A stretch of 64,000 nucleotides of DNA. Source: Girardinichthys multiradiatus. Lineage: Eukaryota > Chordata > Actinopteri > Cyprinodontiformes > Goodeidae. Below the pieces are notes generated by a model. The model saw only the letters and a program-made list of their open reading frames with translations, was not told where the DNA came from and made no database searches. Where the stretch lies: assembly GCF_021462225.1 (NCBI RefSeq), contig NC_061816.1:5513854-5577853 (forward strand), in the 5' to 3' direction. Every line of letters starts with the position of its first letter. Position 1 is the first letter of the stretch. Below are positions 1 to 15,100 of this stretch, piece by piece. The translations under genes were made by a program, and so were the position numbers.

Positions 1-2675
1 ACACGAGCACAAAAAAGTCTTACAGCTTGTTCATGCAATATGACATAAAATCAAATCACAATGAATAATAAACATCCCAATATTAAAGAAGCTCTTACAG
101 CTGCACACAAAATCCTGTTAATACCATTTTCTGTCTTGTTTCTTGCATTATGAGGAAGACTGCAGTGGGAATTGCCTGCAGGCTCCACATCACTCCAACT
201 TGCTCACTAACAAAACAAGAATTTAACTGGAATGACATATTTTAGTTCTAGTATTTTCAATTAAACTATGATTTTATGTATAGTAGATTCATAATACATT
301 AATAAATAAATTAACAATGTGTTATTTGTAATATTTTGAGGAGCAAACAAGCAGTAACAGATATGAGAAGTCCCATTACAGTCCAGTTTTAAATGACCAA
401 ATAATACTTTGGGTTTATTTTAGACATTATTTTACATTTTAAATGTCCCTGTGGTCTTCATTTTGATTTTAAGTGAACATTTTTTAATAGTTTAATATTT
501 ATTGTATTAGAATATATGGAGAGCTTTCCAATTCCTCAAAATTAAGTACAATGTTTTATACATTTTCTTCATGACTTGTAACCATAATTTTACTATCACT
601 GTAAAACACTGTTTCTTAGAAATATTTCAAAGTTGAGCCTTTTTTTGTTACTGTTTGAATATGATTGTTGTTCAGTGATATGCACCTTGTTTACCTTGCG
701 CCTGCGCATTTGAGGAGCAGCGATATCTGCATTGAGGCCAATGCGACTCTACCAGCGCGGTGTTGGGCTCGTTTTGAGGAAAATATGATTGTAGTTCACT
801 GTCTGTCTTGCTGTGGTTGCAGAGAGGTGTTGGTTTTCTAGAGGCAATGTTCCGCTGATGAGTTATTGATCCAGAAAAGCCGAATCTGTGACAGAAGCTG
901 TTCTGCTGCTGTTATTAAAGGCTGGAAGCCTGTGAGAAGATGTCGATGTTCACGTTGTTCATTTTATTTTCAGTTGTTCAGGGGAAATAAACCAGACTTG
1001 TGGTTAAAATGAATCATTGTTGATGAATGTTTTCTCATCACAAACTATAAATGGAAAAACGCTACTAGTTTACCTTTTGTTATAAACTATAATCCGTTTC
1101 AAAAACAGAAAATTACATTTTTACATTTGTCAGTTTTTTAATATATATTTAAAAAAAAAAAAAAAATCTCTGTATTGGAGAACAGGAAAATGACTAATTT
1201 TTTTACAGATTGGGGCCTTGCCTCTGCCAATGACGTCACAATACGGCAACTCCGTTCAGACAAACTACATTGCGCCCCGTTTCATAAGGACAAGCTACAT
1301 GTGCCCATTCATAAGAATCAAATCTGCTCAGGGTCTCTATCATTACATATTTTTGCTTTTATTTCACATTTCCTTTGGCAACCTAAACCTCTTTACATCA
1401 TATTAAGGCCTTTTGAATTTGAAGATGATTCAATTTCATTTATTTAGTTAGTTTACGGTGTGTGTCTGACCAAATTATACCTTAATATGGCAAAACACAC
1501 ACCCTATTATTGATAATAGGAACACATAAGGGCAATGCTAACGTTTTTCCAATGTTAATAAATAAATTTGAGTGTATATATAATTGTATTCATTTACGGT
1601 GTGCAGTCTGAGATCATTTATTAGAACAAATATCAATTCTAATATTTACATCTATCGATTGATAAAAATGTTAATCAAAGGCAGCAACCTCCCACCCTAA
1701 AGTCCAAACGTTTAACATCAAACCCCACATTTTATAATCAAAGAACCTTATGTAAGTCAACTTTACCAGCTATGTTTGCAAATTTCACATTTCCCTTTTA
1801 AAATGTTGAAAACACTAACAAATCAAATAATCACAGATAAAAGAAAAGTGCATATCTCTTTTTCAGTTCCAACTTTATTGTGATCCAAACACAAATACTT
1901 CATAGAGCTGGTCCAAATGACAGAATGAGGGATTGCTGCAAAGTCAATGCAAGCGACTGTCCACTGTCTCTACATGCTCATCCTAGAGAAGTTAATGCTG
2001 CAAGTCACTCACTAAATGCAATCTGCTGGGTTTCCTTAGAGAGAAAAACTTTTAACCAATTTGAATAATAAATTGAATCTGACTGCACTGTTTGATAGTT
2101 AGGATTAATTGGAACATATCTACCTGACTTGAAATCTGTGGGATTCGATTGAATTTACTTTGTAAAGTGCCTTGAGATGACATGTGTTGTGAATTGGAGC
2201 TATATAAATAAAGCTGAATTCAATAAATAAATAACTAAATATATAAACTAGATGAACTCATAAATAATTCATACAATTAACATCCATCCATCATCTTTAC
2301 CTTGTATAGTTGCGGGGGGCTGGAGCTTGTCTCCAGCAGTCATTGGGCGAGAGGCAGGGCCCACCCTGGACAGGTCGCCAGTCCATCACAGGCCGTTTGT
2401 TTCAATAATGTCTTCACATATTTTATGACGCTGCAATTCTGTAGGGCTCCTCATTTTCAAGATGTTTTGTGGCTCAAATTATCCAGGATCACAGAAAATA
2501 AGTAATACTGCTGTTTACTGGTGGGATGTATAAGAAGTTTTAACTTAGTTGTTTCTGTAGCGTTCAAAGGTGCAGAAGTTTATGAAGACCTGAAACATAA
2601 TGAATATGTTGTCCTGAGTTCATACATGCTGTCTTCACTAAAATGACTCATTTAAACTGTTGTTTTCTCTTTCAG
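1..2675. other. Upstream flank of the NLR gene
   Basis: I see no convincing protein gene here; the short ORFs have no recognisable domains. Positions 1-650 are AT-rich and featureless. A locally CpG-richer patch at about 695-780 could hold the promoter or a non-coding first exon of the NLR gene, because the CARD exon is preceded by a good 3' splice site ending at 2675 and so needs an upstream exon. Positions 960-1040 have an inverted near-copy at about 46,235-46,310. Positions 2150-2230 resemble a LINE/SINE 3' tail, and 2285-2395 resembles a common dispersed fish repeat. Confidence 0.5.
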
Positions 2676-3108
2676 ATGAGTGAAGTTGGGTTTGTCTGAA
2701 AACAGAAATCTGGAGTCATGGCTTGTTCATCACAGTCTGCCAAAGATTATATCACCAATGCCAGAGTTCACCTTGTTGGAGAATTAAGGAGTCTCTCAGT
2801 AATTCTTGAGAACTTGTTTCAGCAAGGAGTTCTCATGGATGAAGAGGTCAGCAAAATAAAGGCAGAGAAAGATGACTATGATAGAACCAGAGCAATATTG
2901 AACTCAGTCACTAGAAAAGGTGAAGCAGCCTGCTACAAGTTACTGAGGATTATTGATTTGACGAGGAGGAGGACCTTAGAGAGACCAGCTCCTCTCTCCA
3001 GGATCAGACATGAAGCTTCAACTGAGGTTAAAACGTTTGACCTTCATCACTGGATCAGCTGCTTTTCTTTCAAGGAAGATGAAGAAATTAATGTAAACTA
3101 CATTCAAG
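2676..3108 (+). other. CARD-encoding exon
   Basis: The exon follows a pyrimidine-rich acceptor (TCTCTTTCAG) ending at 2675 and has a 42-nt 5' untranslated part. The ATG is at 2718. The pattern of leucines, the GVLMDEE segment and the later [10 protein letters not shown] segment fit a CARD death fold. The donor CAAG|GTATTT follows 3108 and splits a glycine codon completed in the NACHT exon. Confidence 0.75.
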
Positions 3109-6100
3109 GTATTTAAAACTACATTTAGTTTAAAATGTGTCCGTTTTATCAGGTATAGTTTTGTTGTGGTCATTCCTTTACAATGTTAGTGTGTTTATGT
3201 CAAAAATATTTCTTATTAGAGCAACCAGACAAATGTTATTTCAATATATTCACCTATTGTTACTTTTATCTCAGGGCCAAGGCCGTGCCACAGATATCAA
3301 TCACAGTTGAAATCAAAAGGAAAACGTTTATCAGAGAAGTTCTGGAGGACCAGTAAGAATCTTTTTGAGGAGAACAAGAACCCTGATCTGTCGTACACTA
3401 AACTTGTATTAGACACAAAAGAGAAAATCTCTCCATCCAAAATAAAGAAATTTAAAACCAAGAAAAGCAAACTGAGTCGTCCTAAAAAGTTAAGGACTTA
3501 CGTTCCAGAGAACAAACCAGAAATCTCTCCCAGTGACCTGCTGAAAACTGATAAAAACATCCTACTGGTTGGGAAACCTGGAATTGGAAAGACAGCACTG
3601 AGCCATGAAATGTTGAGACTGTGGACAGAAAGAGACGACAAGGAGCTGGATTACATGTTTTACTTTGACATGAGGGAAATGATCAACATCCCACCAACCA
3701 TGAGTTTGGAGGATCTTCTTTTCACTGCATACATTGAACCAGATGAGGGAAAAGATGAGATCTTCCAGGATATGAAGACCAACTCTGATAATGTTACACT
3801 CATTTTAGATGGAGTCACAGATCTCTCTTCATCCGTGGTGAAGAAACTTGTAGATAAAGATCTGCTACCTGATGCAAAAATCATCATTACCTGCAGACCA
3901 GCTGATGAAGAAGACCTCTGTCTTGAAGACTGGCTCAGAGTGGAGGTGAAAGGCTTCAGTGAGGAGACAATAAGAACATATTTGTCTACAACCCTGGGTG
4001 AAGATCACAGGGAGGTTCTGAGCAACGTGGAGCTGTTGACTCTTTCTCATGTTCCAATGTATGCTCTGATGGTGGCTGCCAGCTGTTCATCAGAAGACTC
4101 TCTGCAGCCCAGAACTGTGACTGAAATATACATCAATATTGTTCGGTTCTGTCTCCAGAACAGCAACAAAACCAGCATCAAGGATCCCAATCAGTTCATC
4201 AGAACCAAGAGAAATGAAATCCTGTCTCTGGCTGAAGCTGCTTTTAATGCAACTCAGAGAAAAACTGTGAACCTGGAAGAACTTTCCTGTGAAGACAGCT
4301 GCATCCTTTCCTTCCTGAAACCACTTGTTGTCAAAGTCACCTGTACCAAAAGACCTGTTAAATATTCTTTTCTCCATTACACGATGCAGGAGTTCTTTGC
4401 AGCTCTGTGGCTTTTAAAGAGTCCTGATAAGATCAGGGAGGTTTTTCAGCAGTGCTTCACTGAGGAGATGAAACACATGAAACATCTGATCCCTTTCATG
4501 TGTCAGTTGTTGAACGAGGAGAACCCCAGTTTGATGAGCTGTCTGATTCCAACTGAGGAGCTCAAGGAGACATTTAAATGGTTCTTCAAGGAGATGATTG
4601 ACACATTTTCTCCTAAAGCTGATGACTGTGAACTTTATGTTGACCCACTGTTCTTATGCCAGTGCTTGTATGAGTCCCAGAGCTCTGAAGCCTGTATTTA
4701 CTTTCTGGACAAACTGGACTTCTATCTTGACCTCAGTGGAGAGAATCTGGACCCTTATTCTTGCTGTGCTGTGGCCTATGTGGTCACTCAGTCAAAGGAA
4801 AAGAAGATACGTCTGAACCTTCAGGATGTGACGGTATCTGAACAAGGAATGAGACAGTTCCTTGGATGCCTTCAAAATGTTCAATGGTATGACCTCACAT
4901 GTTTTGTTTTATGTTCACTGCCCATAATTAAGACATATACTGAAAATGAAATTTATAGTAGATCAGTTTTGTAATACAATGCTAATATTACATCACCTTC
5001 TTGTATAGTTATTTAGTTTTCTTTACATTACAGGTCTGACCCTCTGCCTCAGCAGCTGTGGACGGTTGTTCTTCTCACTGAAGGGCAGACAGAATATAAA
5101 ACATTACTGCATCTCTGTAAAAACCAGCTGCATCTTCCAGTTGTAGGTAAAAAACAGCTGTTTGAAGGAGCTGTGAAGGTCATGCAGAGGACAGCCGCAA
5201 AGGTCAATGTCTGTCTCCACTGGACCCGAGGAGGGACTGTCTGCCAGAGTCTGAGTGAATCCTTGTTCCAGGCACTGCCAGACATCAGTGAACTCAGGTA
5301 AGAAAAATAATTTCTGTAGAACTGGGTTATATGACCCCAAAATAATGTCCTGACATCTTTTATTTCATTCCAAGCAGTTCTTTGTGATAATGAAATTGCG
5401 TACAGTGACCTCAACATGCAAACATAAACAAGTGTCAAGTGTTTGTCAAGCATGATTCATTTTAATATAACTTTAAAGGGTTCTGTCATGTTCCCCGTTC
5501 AAAATCAATTGTTCTTTTGTTTCCACAATTAAATTTGTTGACCTTGTGACACTATTTAAAAATGTAAAATTTGAAACAGAAACTAACAAAGCTAATTTAT
5601 TGTGTCGAGGTAGGAAAACTTCACTGGCCGTCCGTTAACTCTTACATTACTCCTCACCTCTCATTGACTCTTTTTATTTGGCACCCAAAGGACAATCCTC
5701 AGTCAGAGATCAGTTGTACGTTTCCACAAGTTTATTAAAACCAATCTGAATTCAGAGAGGGAGACATCACACTCACACTGCTACCTGGAAACCTCTGTGT
5801 GTTGTCTCACTAGGGCTGTGTTCCATTCCGTTTTATACCCCACGTTGTGCAGCACCTTTTTTCAGTTACATACACAATCATTCTGTCTGTGGATGTCTCC
5901 CCAGGAACAGTATCACAGAAACAGAGATACATTTCATCATTTAATAAAGAATTGTTTCCCACACGTCTTCAGGAAGCTTCAGGGTGGAATAGTTATCAGA
6001 AGTTACAACCAGCACAGAGAGGAGTAACACACCTCCACAATACACTGCCGGCTCCTCACGATACAGACAGAAAACACCTGCAAGCTTTAACCTTGAATAA

Positions 6101-9100
6101 TAAACACTCATTGTGTTATAATACTAGAGGCTACTGTTAAGGTTTTTTCTAACTATCAAAAGCATAACTAAAACTCCTAATAAAAATCAATCTATAAGCT
6201 GCAGAGTCCCAAATATATCTTAGTCTTAGCTACTAATAATAAGGCATTTATATTTCCACAATTGTTTATAATGTTCTAAAATGTGTTACATGCCTTTTCA
6301 CAAACATATTAAATAAACCCTAAAATGTCAGTGTATCCTGAGGAATACAAACTGTAAATTGATAAATTAAGGACCTATTTAAAGAAAAACATGGAAGTGT
6401 CTCATTTTAGCCTAGATGCAATAAAAAAAGGTAATGAAATAATTTTCAAATGTATTTTTGTGTGCCTGTCCATAAATTGTTTTCACCTTAACACACTTCA
6501 TAATAATTTTATAAGAAATCACAGTAAGGGAAGTTTATTTCTATAACAGCATTTACACAGAAGGCAATCAAAGGTGCTTTAAAGGACATCAAACAAAAGA
6601 GAGAAAAGAAAATAAATCTTAAAAGCTTAAGCTTAAAAGTAAAGTACAAACATTAAAGACATACAGTGAGGAAAATAAGTATTTGAACACCCTACGAATT
6701 TGCAAGTACTCCCACTTAGAAATCATGGAGGGGTCTGAAATTTTCATCTTAGGTGCATGTTCACTGTAAGAGACATAATCTAAAAAAAAACAAAAATCCG
6801 GAAATCACAATGTATGATTTTTTAAATAATTTATTTGTGTGTTACTGCTACAAATAAATATTTGAACACCTGCCAGTCAGCAAAAAGTCTGGCCCTCAAA
6901 GACCTGTTACTCCTCCTCTAAAAAGTCCACCTCCACTCCATTTATTATTCTAGATTAGAAGCACCTGTTTGAGGTCGTTAGCTGCGTAAAGACACCTGTC
7001 CACCCCACACAATCAATAAGACTCTAACTACTAACATGGAAAAGACCAAAGATCTGTCCAAAGACACCAGATACCAAATTGTAGACCTCCACAAGGCTGG
7101 AAAAGGCTACGGAGCTATTGCCAAGCAGCTTGGTGAAAAAAGATCAACTGTTGGAGCAATTATTAGAAAATGGAAGAAGCTGAACATGACTGTCAATCTC
7201 CCTCGGACTGGGGCTCCATGCAAGATCTCACCTCGTGGCGTGTCAACGATCCTAAGAAAGGTGAGGAATCAGCCCAGAACTACACAGGAGGAGCTGGTCA
7301 ATGACCTGAAGAGAGCTGACACCACTGTTTCCATGGTTACTGTGGGTAATACACTAAGAAGTCATAGTTTAAAGTCATGCATGGCACAGAAGGTTCTTCT
7401 GCTTAAATCAGCACACATCCAGGCCCGTCTTAAGTTTGCCCTTGACCATTTGGATGATCCAGAAGAATCATGGGAAAAAGTTCTGTGGTCAGATGAGACC
7501 AAAATAGAACTTTTTGATCTTAATTCCACTCGCCGTGTTTGGAGGACGAAGAATGATGAGGACCATCCCAAAAACACCATCCTTACTGTGAAGCATGGAG
7601 GTGGAAGCATCATGGTTTGGGAGTGTTGTTCTGCACATGGGACAGGATGACTGCACTGTATTAAGGAGAGGATGACCGGGGCCATGTGTTGCGAGATATG
7701 GGGGAACAACCTCCTTCCCTCAGTTAGAGCATTGAAGATGGGTCTTGGTTGGGTCTTCCAACATGACAATGACCCGAAGCACACAGCTAAGATAACCAAG
7801 GAGTGGCTACGTAAGAAGTATATCAAGGTTCTGGAGTGACCTAGCCAGTCTCTAGACCTAAACCCTATAGAAGATCTTTGGAGGGAGCTCAAACTCCATG
7901 TTTCTCAGCGACAGCCCAGAAACCTGGCTGATCTGGAGAAGATCCGTGTGGAGGAATGGGGCAAAATCCCTGCTGCAGTTTGTGCAAATCTGGTGAAAAA
8001 CTACAGGAAACATTTGACCTCTGTAATTGCAAACAAAGGCTACTGTACCAAATATTAACATTGATTTTCACAGGTGTTCAAATACTTATTTGCAGCAGTA
8101 ACACACAGATAAATTATTTACAAAATCAAACATTGTGATTTCCGGATGGTTTGTTTTAGATTATGTCTCTTACAGTGAACATGTACCTAAGATGAAAATT
8201 TCAGACCCATCCATGATTTCTAAGTGGGAGAACTTGCAAAGTCGCAAGGTGTTCAAATATTTATTTTCCTCACTGTAAAAAGAGTAGAGTTGAGACTTTG
8301 AATGTAGGGTTAATGACAGATAGAGGCAGAGATGATGGAGAGAAGGAAGGTAGATATTCTATGGGTACAGGACACAAGATGGAAGAGAAGGAAGACCTGC
8401 AGCCTCAGGGTTGGTTTCAAACTGTTCTATGATGGTACAGATAGAAGCAAGAATGGAGTAGGGATAATCTTGAAAGAACGGTTTGTCAGGAGGGTTTTAG
8501 ACGGGACTAGAGTTTCAAACTGAATCATTATCTTGGAGCTAGAAGTTGAGGGTATGTTGTTGAAAGTTGTCATTGTTTCTACACCACAAGGTGGATGTCA
8601 TTTGGAAGAGAAAGAGGATTGCTGGAGTAAACTTGATGAGGTGGTAGAAGGTGGAGAAAGTTGTGATTGGAGCAGATTTCAATGGACATGTTGATGGAAA
8701 TGGTGACCAGGAGGTGCTGGGTGGGTATTGTGTAAAAGATTGTTTTACAAAAGGACAGATGGTTGTGGATGTGTCTAAGAGGATGGAAATGCTGTGATCA
8801 ACACGTACTTTCAGAAGATGGAGGAACCTTTTTTTAACGTGTCCTGTCTGGCAGAGTAGCACTCAGAATTGATATATATATATATATATACATATATCCC
8901 AACAGAGCAGACACCACCAAGCACTGTACTCACAACAGACCCCCAGACCCCACACCAATGGCGCTGGCTTGCTGTGGCGACTGATCCATCATGGATTTGG
9001 CAATGTTTCATAGTGTCTTTTTCTTTAATGAATATCGTTTTTCTAGGAACTCTTTTGAACTCTTATTTTAACCAACCTGAGCAACTCCTGTATAGCCATG

Positions 9101-12100
9101 ATTTACTTATTAAATGCAGGAACTCTGCTGCTGGAGATCTACCAGTCAGTATTTTCCCTGCAGAGTGTCTGACCTGCCTGGATAGCATGCAGAGGAGTGG
9201 AGGTGGTGAAGGGGTTCGGCTCAGACCTGGTAGTAGCAGAGTGGCGCCGAGACAAATGAGGAAGTGGGGTTGGAGAGGAAGAGTACGTCGCAAGCTTGGC
9301 CTACGTCTTCTACCGCTTCCATCTGTCATTCTTATAAACGTGCAATCCCTGAGGAATAAAATTAACTCCAAGTTTTCATTAGAATTTATAAATATTTGTA
9401 TTATTGCCCCATTAATGACACCAATAATTTAGGCCTATCAACAATGCCAAAAGTGCAGAGTTCGTTTTAACAGGTTTCTGCTTACCTTGTAAGAAGTGCG
9501 GGGGTACCCCGGTGTCAGACGTCTTTTGGTGAAGTTCTGATTTAGCCGAAAGTCCTCGCTTTTCCCAAATCACGTCGGGGTCACCAAGTTGTTGGAGTTG
9601 TCCTTCTAAACTCCTGCGTGTTCGTTTATTTGGTCAAAGCATCTTAATTCTGTACGAGAAAAACTAAACTTAAATGTCTAAGAAAAGAAAACACGGACAA
9701 GAGGTTGAAGCTGATTCACCCGGCCGGTGGAAGAGATGCTGCGTCTGCGTAGTCAGGAACACATCTGTTTGTCTCTCCCCTGCACCGTTCTTTTATTGAA
9801 CATACACATACTACAGAAATATACATTTTACATTTGTTGTGCAGCCTTTTCTCAGTTTCTCACACATTCTGTTGCTGAAGTATACATTATACAATGCTTA
9901 TGCAGCCCTTCTCAGTTTTCTCACACATTCCTTTGCTGAAGGACAGTTTCTCACACGTCTTCCTAATAATAATCAATCTATAAGCACCAAATCCCAAATA
10001 TATCTTAGCTTTAGCTACTAATGATAAGTCATTTATATTAATGATAATGATAAGGCTTTTATATTTCCACAGAACTTATGAGTAATATTCAAATTGCCTT
10101 TAATGTGACTCGTCTGTAGGTTGATGAGGTTTATCAGTATGGTGTCCTGCATTCATGTTTCCTTCTTGTTGTTCCAGGTTTGATCCTCTGAGCTCAGATC
10201 TTCATGAACTAACCAGGTTCTTAGTGAATCTGTTCTGTGCAGCAGCAGAGAGAGACCAGCAGACAGGAGAGAAGATGCTGGAGATGTTAGCATCAGTCTG
10301 TAGATATAAAACATTCCCTTTAGAGGAACGATACATGAATGATGAATATCAGAGTGACTTCCTGCTGGATCTGTACTCCCAGATGAAGGACTGTGAGACT
10401 AAAACTGGTCTGAGTCTCCTTCCATCATTACAGTCAGTTTTCCAGTCAGCTCCTCCAGTCTGGACCATAAAGCTCTCAGAGAGAAAGACCTCCATCCTCC
10501 TGGAAGTGATGAAACTCCAATCAGAGAAGAAACCAGTGAAGCTGATGGTCTGGTCACATGAAGAGAGTGAAGTGAGGAGTTTCCTCCAGTGTCTACCTTA
10601 TATCTCAGAGCTCAGGTACGATTTATCTTTGTAACTACTGTTATTGTCACATTCATGAACATAAAATAACAGAAAAACAAAGTTTTTTCATTATTATATT
10701 TTCAGGTCTGTGTTTGAGACATCAGACAATTTCAAGGAAACCAGGTTCTTAGTGAATCTGTTCTGTGCAGCAGCAGAGAAAGACCAGCAGACAGGAGAGA
10801 AGATGCTGGAGCTGCTATCATCAGTGTACATTTTTAAAGCATCTCCTCTTAAACTGAAGTGGTGTGAGTTCCTGCTGGACATTTACTCGTATGAGACTAA
10901 AGTTGGCTTTAGTGTCCTGCCGTCTTCACAGAGAAAGTCTTTCATTCTCCTGGAAGTGATGAATCTCCATTCAAAGCAAGAACAAAGAACCAGGTACATT
11001 CACTGATTTATGTTTGCTGTTATCACACAAACGCAGAAAGCAGAGCTTATTCATTTTATTATATAGGAGACAAACATGATAGATAATATGGCTGTCACCT
11101 GTACTAAACATTAAAATGATAGAAGTATGTTTAAAATACAACAAAATGTGATTTTTCCAAGGTATAATATTTTATCACAAATTTTACCTAAAAAGGTAAA
11201 CCAAAATTTTCAACCTCATGGTTTTATCAAAGGAGTGAAGACACATTCAATGTCAAAAGCAGTTTAATGAAAAATATCTCTACTTACATTTTTACAATGA
11301 TATATTTAAAGAATGACCATTTATTTCAGAATCAAGTGTTATTGTGATACTTGAAGGATTTTTATGTCACTGTGATTAAGAAATATCGTTCTGTTGACTG
11401 AAAGCAGAAATCTCAGTTCTTAAACATGATTTTTGACAGATTGTATAATTTAGTGTCCTGTCTGCAAGAATCCAAGTCCGATTAAGGAAATGTTCTCCAG
11501 TTAAAGTACATAGTTAAGGCGACAGTGATGAGTAATGAGTAAGTTGGCTTTTTAATGGTGAGCTAATCAGACCACTGGAGCAGAGAGCAATGATCTAATG
11601 TGGGAAATGTAGTGAATTCAAACAGGAGACAAAACATTCAAGTTTAAAGGATGGGTTCATTTTCAAAGAGTTAGGATGTGTTGGTTAGACTCTGGCTGAC
11701 TGCACTGGTGATTTACATGAAGTTACCAAGAGCTGAAGTTGAGGAAGAAATGATGAGCAGAAGATCTGCTTACATGATCTAAATCCAGCTGAACCAGTAA
11801 AGTGGAGACGGGGATCATATTGGTTAGAAAATATGAACTAGGGCAGAGACATGACGGCCAGATGTGACATAGACCCATTTATGTGCTACAGACTGTGGAT
11901 CAAGAGGTTCATGGGCTAAAAGCAAATGAAGTGAACACTTGCTAAAATAGATTTAGTTGAAGATCAAGTTCAGCATCTCTCTCCCCTGCCTCCAGCCAAA
12001 CAAACCTCACATTGCCCCTTGGCCCTCAGGTTTCCTGTAACACCTCAGATGTTTCATCTTCCACCTTGGTCATGGATCCTGCTGCTGCTCCATTGTTGTC

Positions 12101-15100
12101 TTTAACCACATCAACAGATTCTGGTGCTCCCAATGTTGTCCCTTCCCTCCTGTCAATCTCTAGAAGCCAGATGAAGAGGCCACTGGAGAGACTGAACTGG
12201 AGCAAGACTGCAGGTCCAGATGGTGTCAGCCCTAGAGTCCTGAAGGACTGTGCAGAGCAGCTCTGTGAGATTCTGCAGCACCTTTTCAACCTTAGCTTGA
12301 CCCAGGGGAAGGTTCCAGTGTTGTGGAAGACCTCCTCACTTGTTCTGGTACCAAAGAAAACTCCCCCATCAGTCCTCAGTGACTATAGACCTGTTGCCCT
12401 GATATCCCACATCATGATGGTCCTAGAGAGACTCCTGTTGGCCCACCTGAGTAATGAACTATCAGGACCCCTAGTAGTTTGCTTATCGCCATAGAAATGA
12501 AGATGAAGACGCCATCATACAGTTGCTTCAACAAACCCACTGTCATCCGGAAAAAGCAGATGTGAGGATCGTGTTCTTTAATTTCTCCAGTGCATTTAAC
12601 ACAACTGAACCTGATTCGATCTGTCAGGTGGAGCCTCAACAATCTCCTGGATTAAAGACTACCTGACAAACAGACCACAGTTTGTGAGACTGAAGGGTTG
12701 AGTGTCTAACCAGGTAGTCAGCAACACAGGAGCACCACAGGGGATTGTACTCTCACCATTCCTTTTCACTCTGTACACCTCAGACTTCCAGTACAAGACA
12801 GACTCCTGTCATCTGCAGAAATACTCGGATGGTTCTGCAGTCATCGGGTGGATCAGAAGCTGAGTACTGGGAGCTGGTGGACCGCTTTGTGGCATGGTGT
12901 GGAAACAATTATCTAATCTTGGACGTGAATAAAACAAAGGAGATGATTGTAGATTTTAAGAGAAACAGAAATAGGTTAAACACTATTTCCATCATGGGAG
13001 AAGAAGTGGAGGTGGTGGAGGAGTATAAATACCTCCATGTTCACCTGGACAACAGACTGGAGTGGAGATCCAACAGAGAAACCATCTACAAGAAGGGACA
13101 GAGCAGACTGTACTTCTTGAGAACATTTAGGACCTACATTGTTTACAACCAGGTGCTGCATATCTTCTATAAATCTATTGTGGAGAGTCTGATCTCTTCT
13201 GCTATCATTAAATTGATAAAAAATATGCAACTGTTTTGAATCAATGTGAACAAATGGTTCCCAAAGAACAATGAGGGAGAACATCCATGTTTTAATGAGA
13301 ACTATTGAGCTGCAGCAGGTTGGAACCATGTGACAGTCTTCTGTGTGAGAGAATAATGAAATGATGTGAATAATAAGAGCTCTGTAGCTCAGTGACAACA
13401 ACACAGCCATGTTAACAGCTCCTCACACACAGATAAAAACATGCAGTTAAAGCTGATGTTGGTTGCTTGAATTTCTCTGCAGCTAAAAACTCAAAGTAGA
13501 ATCTCTTTCAGTTTCATTTAACAGCTTTTAACACAAACTGAGGAAGACAGACAATGTTACATTTAGCTGCATTTGAACTTCTGACTGCAGTGAACTTTAC
13601 TGAGCATGATGAAGATCCTAGCAGCTCTATAGAGAACAACACATTAGGATGACAGACACCAATGAGACATCATCACTTTGTGTCTCCACCTGCAGATGTT
13701 GTGAAGCAGAACTGAGATTTATGTGTTAAATGAGGATGAAGGTGAAGATTTAGCTCAAGTTGTTCATGAGATGGACTGAAGGTTTGGTTGTTTCACTCAT
13801 GTTTGTTTCTAGTTTGGATGTTTTAGTCTTAAATATCAAATCATAAAATCCCAAAGATAATATTAATTTAAAAATCTGATGCTCAGGATCAATGTTTGTG
13901 TTGTGAGTCAGTAACAGCTGCTCTGATCAAACATGTTTAACATGTAATTTCATCACATGCAGGACAGACATGAACAAGATGGAGTCCATCAGTAGTGTGT
14001 GGTTGTATTTATGCAGCTCAGATCAAATCATCACTAAATGTTTCCTTCTTGTTGTTCCAGGTTTGATCGTTGGAGGTCAGATCTTCATGAACTAACCAGG
14101 TTCTTAGTGAATCTGTTCTGTGCAGCAGCAGAAAGAGACCAGCAGACAGGAGAGAAGATGCTGGAGATGTTAGCATCAGTCTGTAGATATGAAACATTCC
14201 CTTTAGAGGAACGAGACATGAATGATGATTATTTTAAATATCAGAGTGACTTCCTGCTGGATCTGTTCTCCCAGATGAAGGACTGTGAAACTAAAACAGG
14301 TCTGAGTCTCCTTCCATCATTACAGTCAGTTTTCCAGTCAGCTCCTGCAGTCTGGACCATAAAGTTCTCAGAGAGAAAGACCTCCATCCTCCTGGAAGTG
14401 TTGAAACTCCAATCAGAGAAGAAACCAGTGGAGCTGATGGACTGGTCACATGAAGAGAGTGAAGTGAGGAGTTTCCTACAGTTTCTACCTTATATCTCAC
14501 AGCTCAGGTACAGTCCTTCTACTTCACTGTTTTAACTATTCAAGAACTTGTTAGTTCTGTCTACAAGTCTTTAACATTTATAAACAGCATCACCATGGCA
14601 ACATTTATATCATACTGTGATATTTCTTCAGTGTTTTATTCACACATTGAGACTTTATTCACATGGAGTCATTTTTCAGTTACTTTATAAATTGATCCCA
14701 TTTCAGAAGAAAACATTGTTCTCATTGCAGCTCATTATGGTTCTGATTCACTTCAGTTTCTTTATTATCAGCCTGAGATTATTATAGATCTATGATCACT
14801 TTGTTAAACTGAGGTCCTGTTATGTAGAAAAACATAAAAGTTATTAATTAGCTTAAAATGTTGATCTAATTATTGTTGAAATCAATGATGTGTTCAGTTA
14901 GTAGGAAGGTTCAGTTTTTACAGCTTCTTCCTTCGGTCCATCTTGTCAAACCACTCCTGATGTCTTCAGTCCACTGAACCTTCAGGGTCTAACAGGACAC
15001 ATGAGGCTCGGTTCTACATGTAACTGGGTTTTCATGGTTCTGTAGAACAGGAAGAAGAAAGAAATGCCAAATGTTATGTTTGTTTTATCTTTAACAGGAA

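Larger units (their letters stand above)
5298..10177 (+). other. Intron 3 packed with mobile elements
   Basis: In order: a solo LTR, a Tc1-like transposon, a LINE endonuclease fragment, a TA microsatellite, a second LINE 5' fragment, and an LTR with a primer-binding site. Positions 6265-6660 hold no feature I recognise. Confidence 0.6.

Noticed and set aside
3660..4377. Minus-strand ORFs within the NACHT exon
   Set aside because: Shadows of a strongly supported plus-strand coding exon.
7362..7892. 176-codon minus-strand ORF
   Set aside because: Antisense shadow of the Tc1 transposase.
10994..14060. Possibility that the NLR gene is two genes separated by the LINE at 12-13.2 kb
   Set aside because: Exons on both sides are copies of the same module, the phase is preserved across the gap, and the total joins in one frame to the final stop. 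A split cannot be fully excluded without RNA data.
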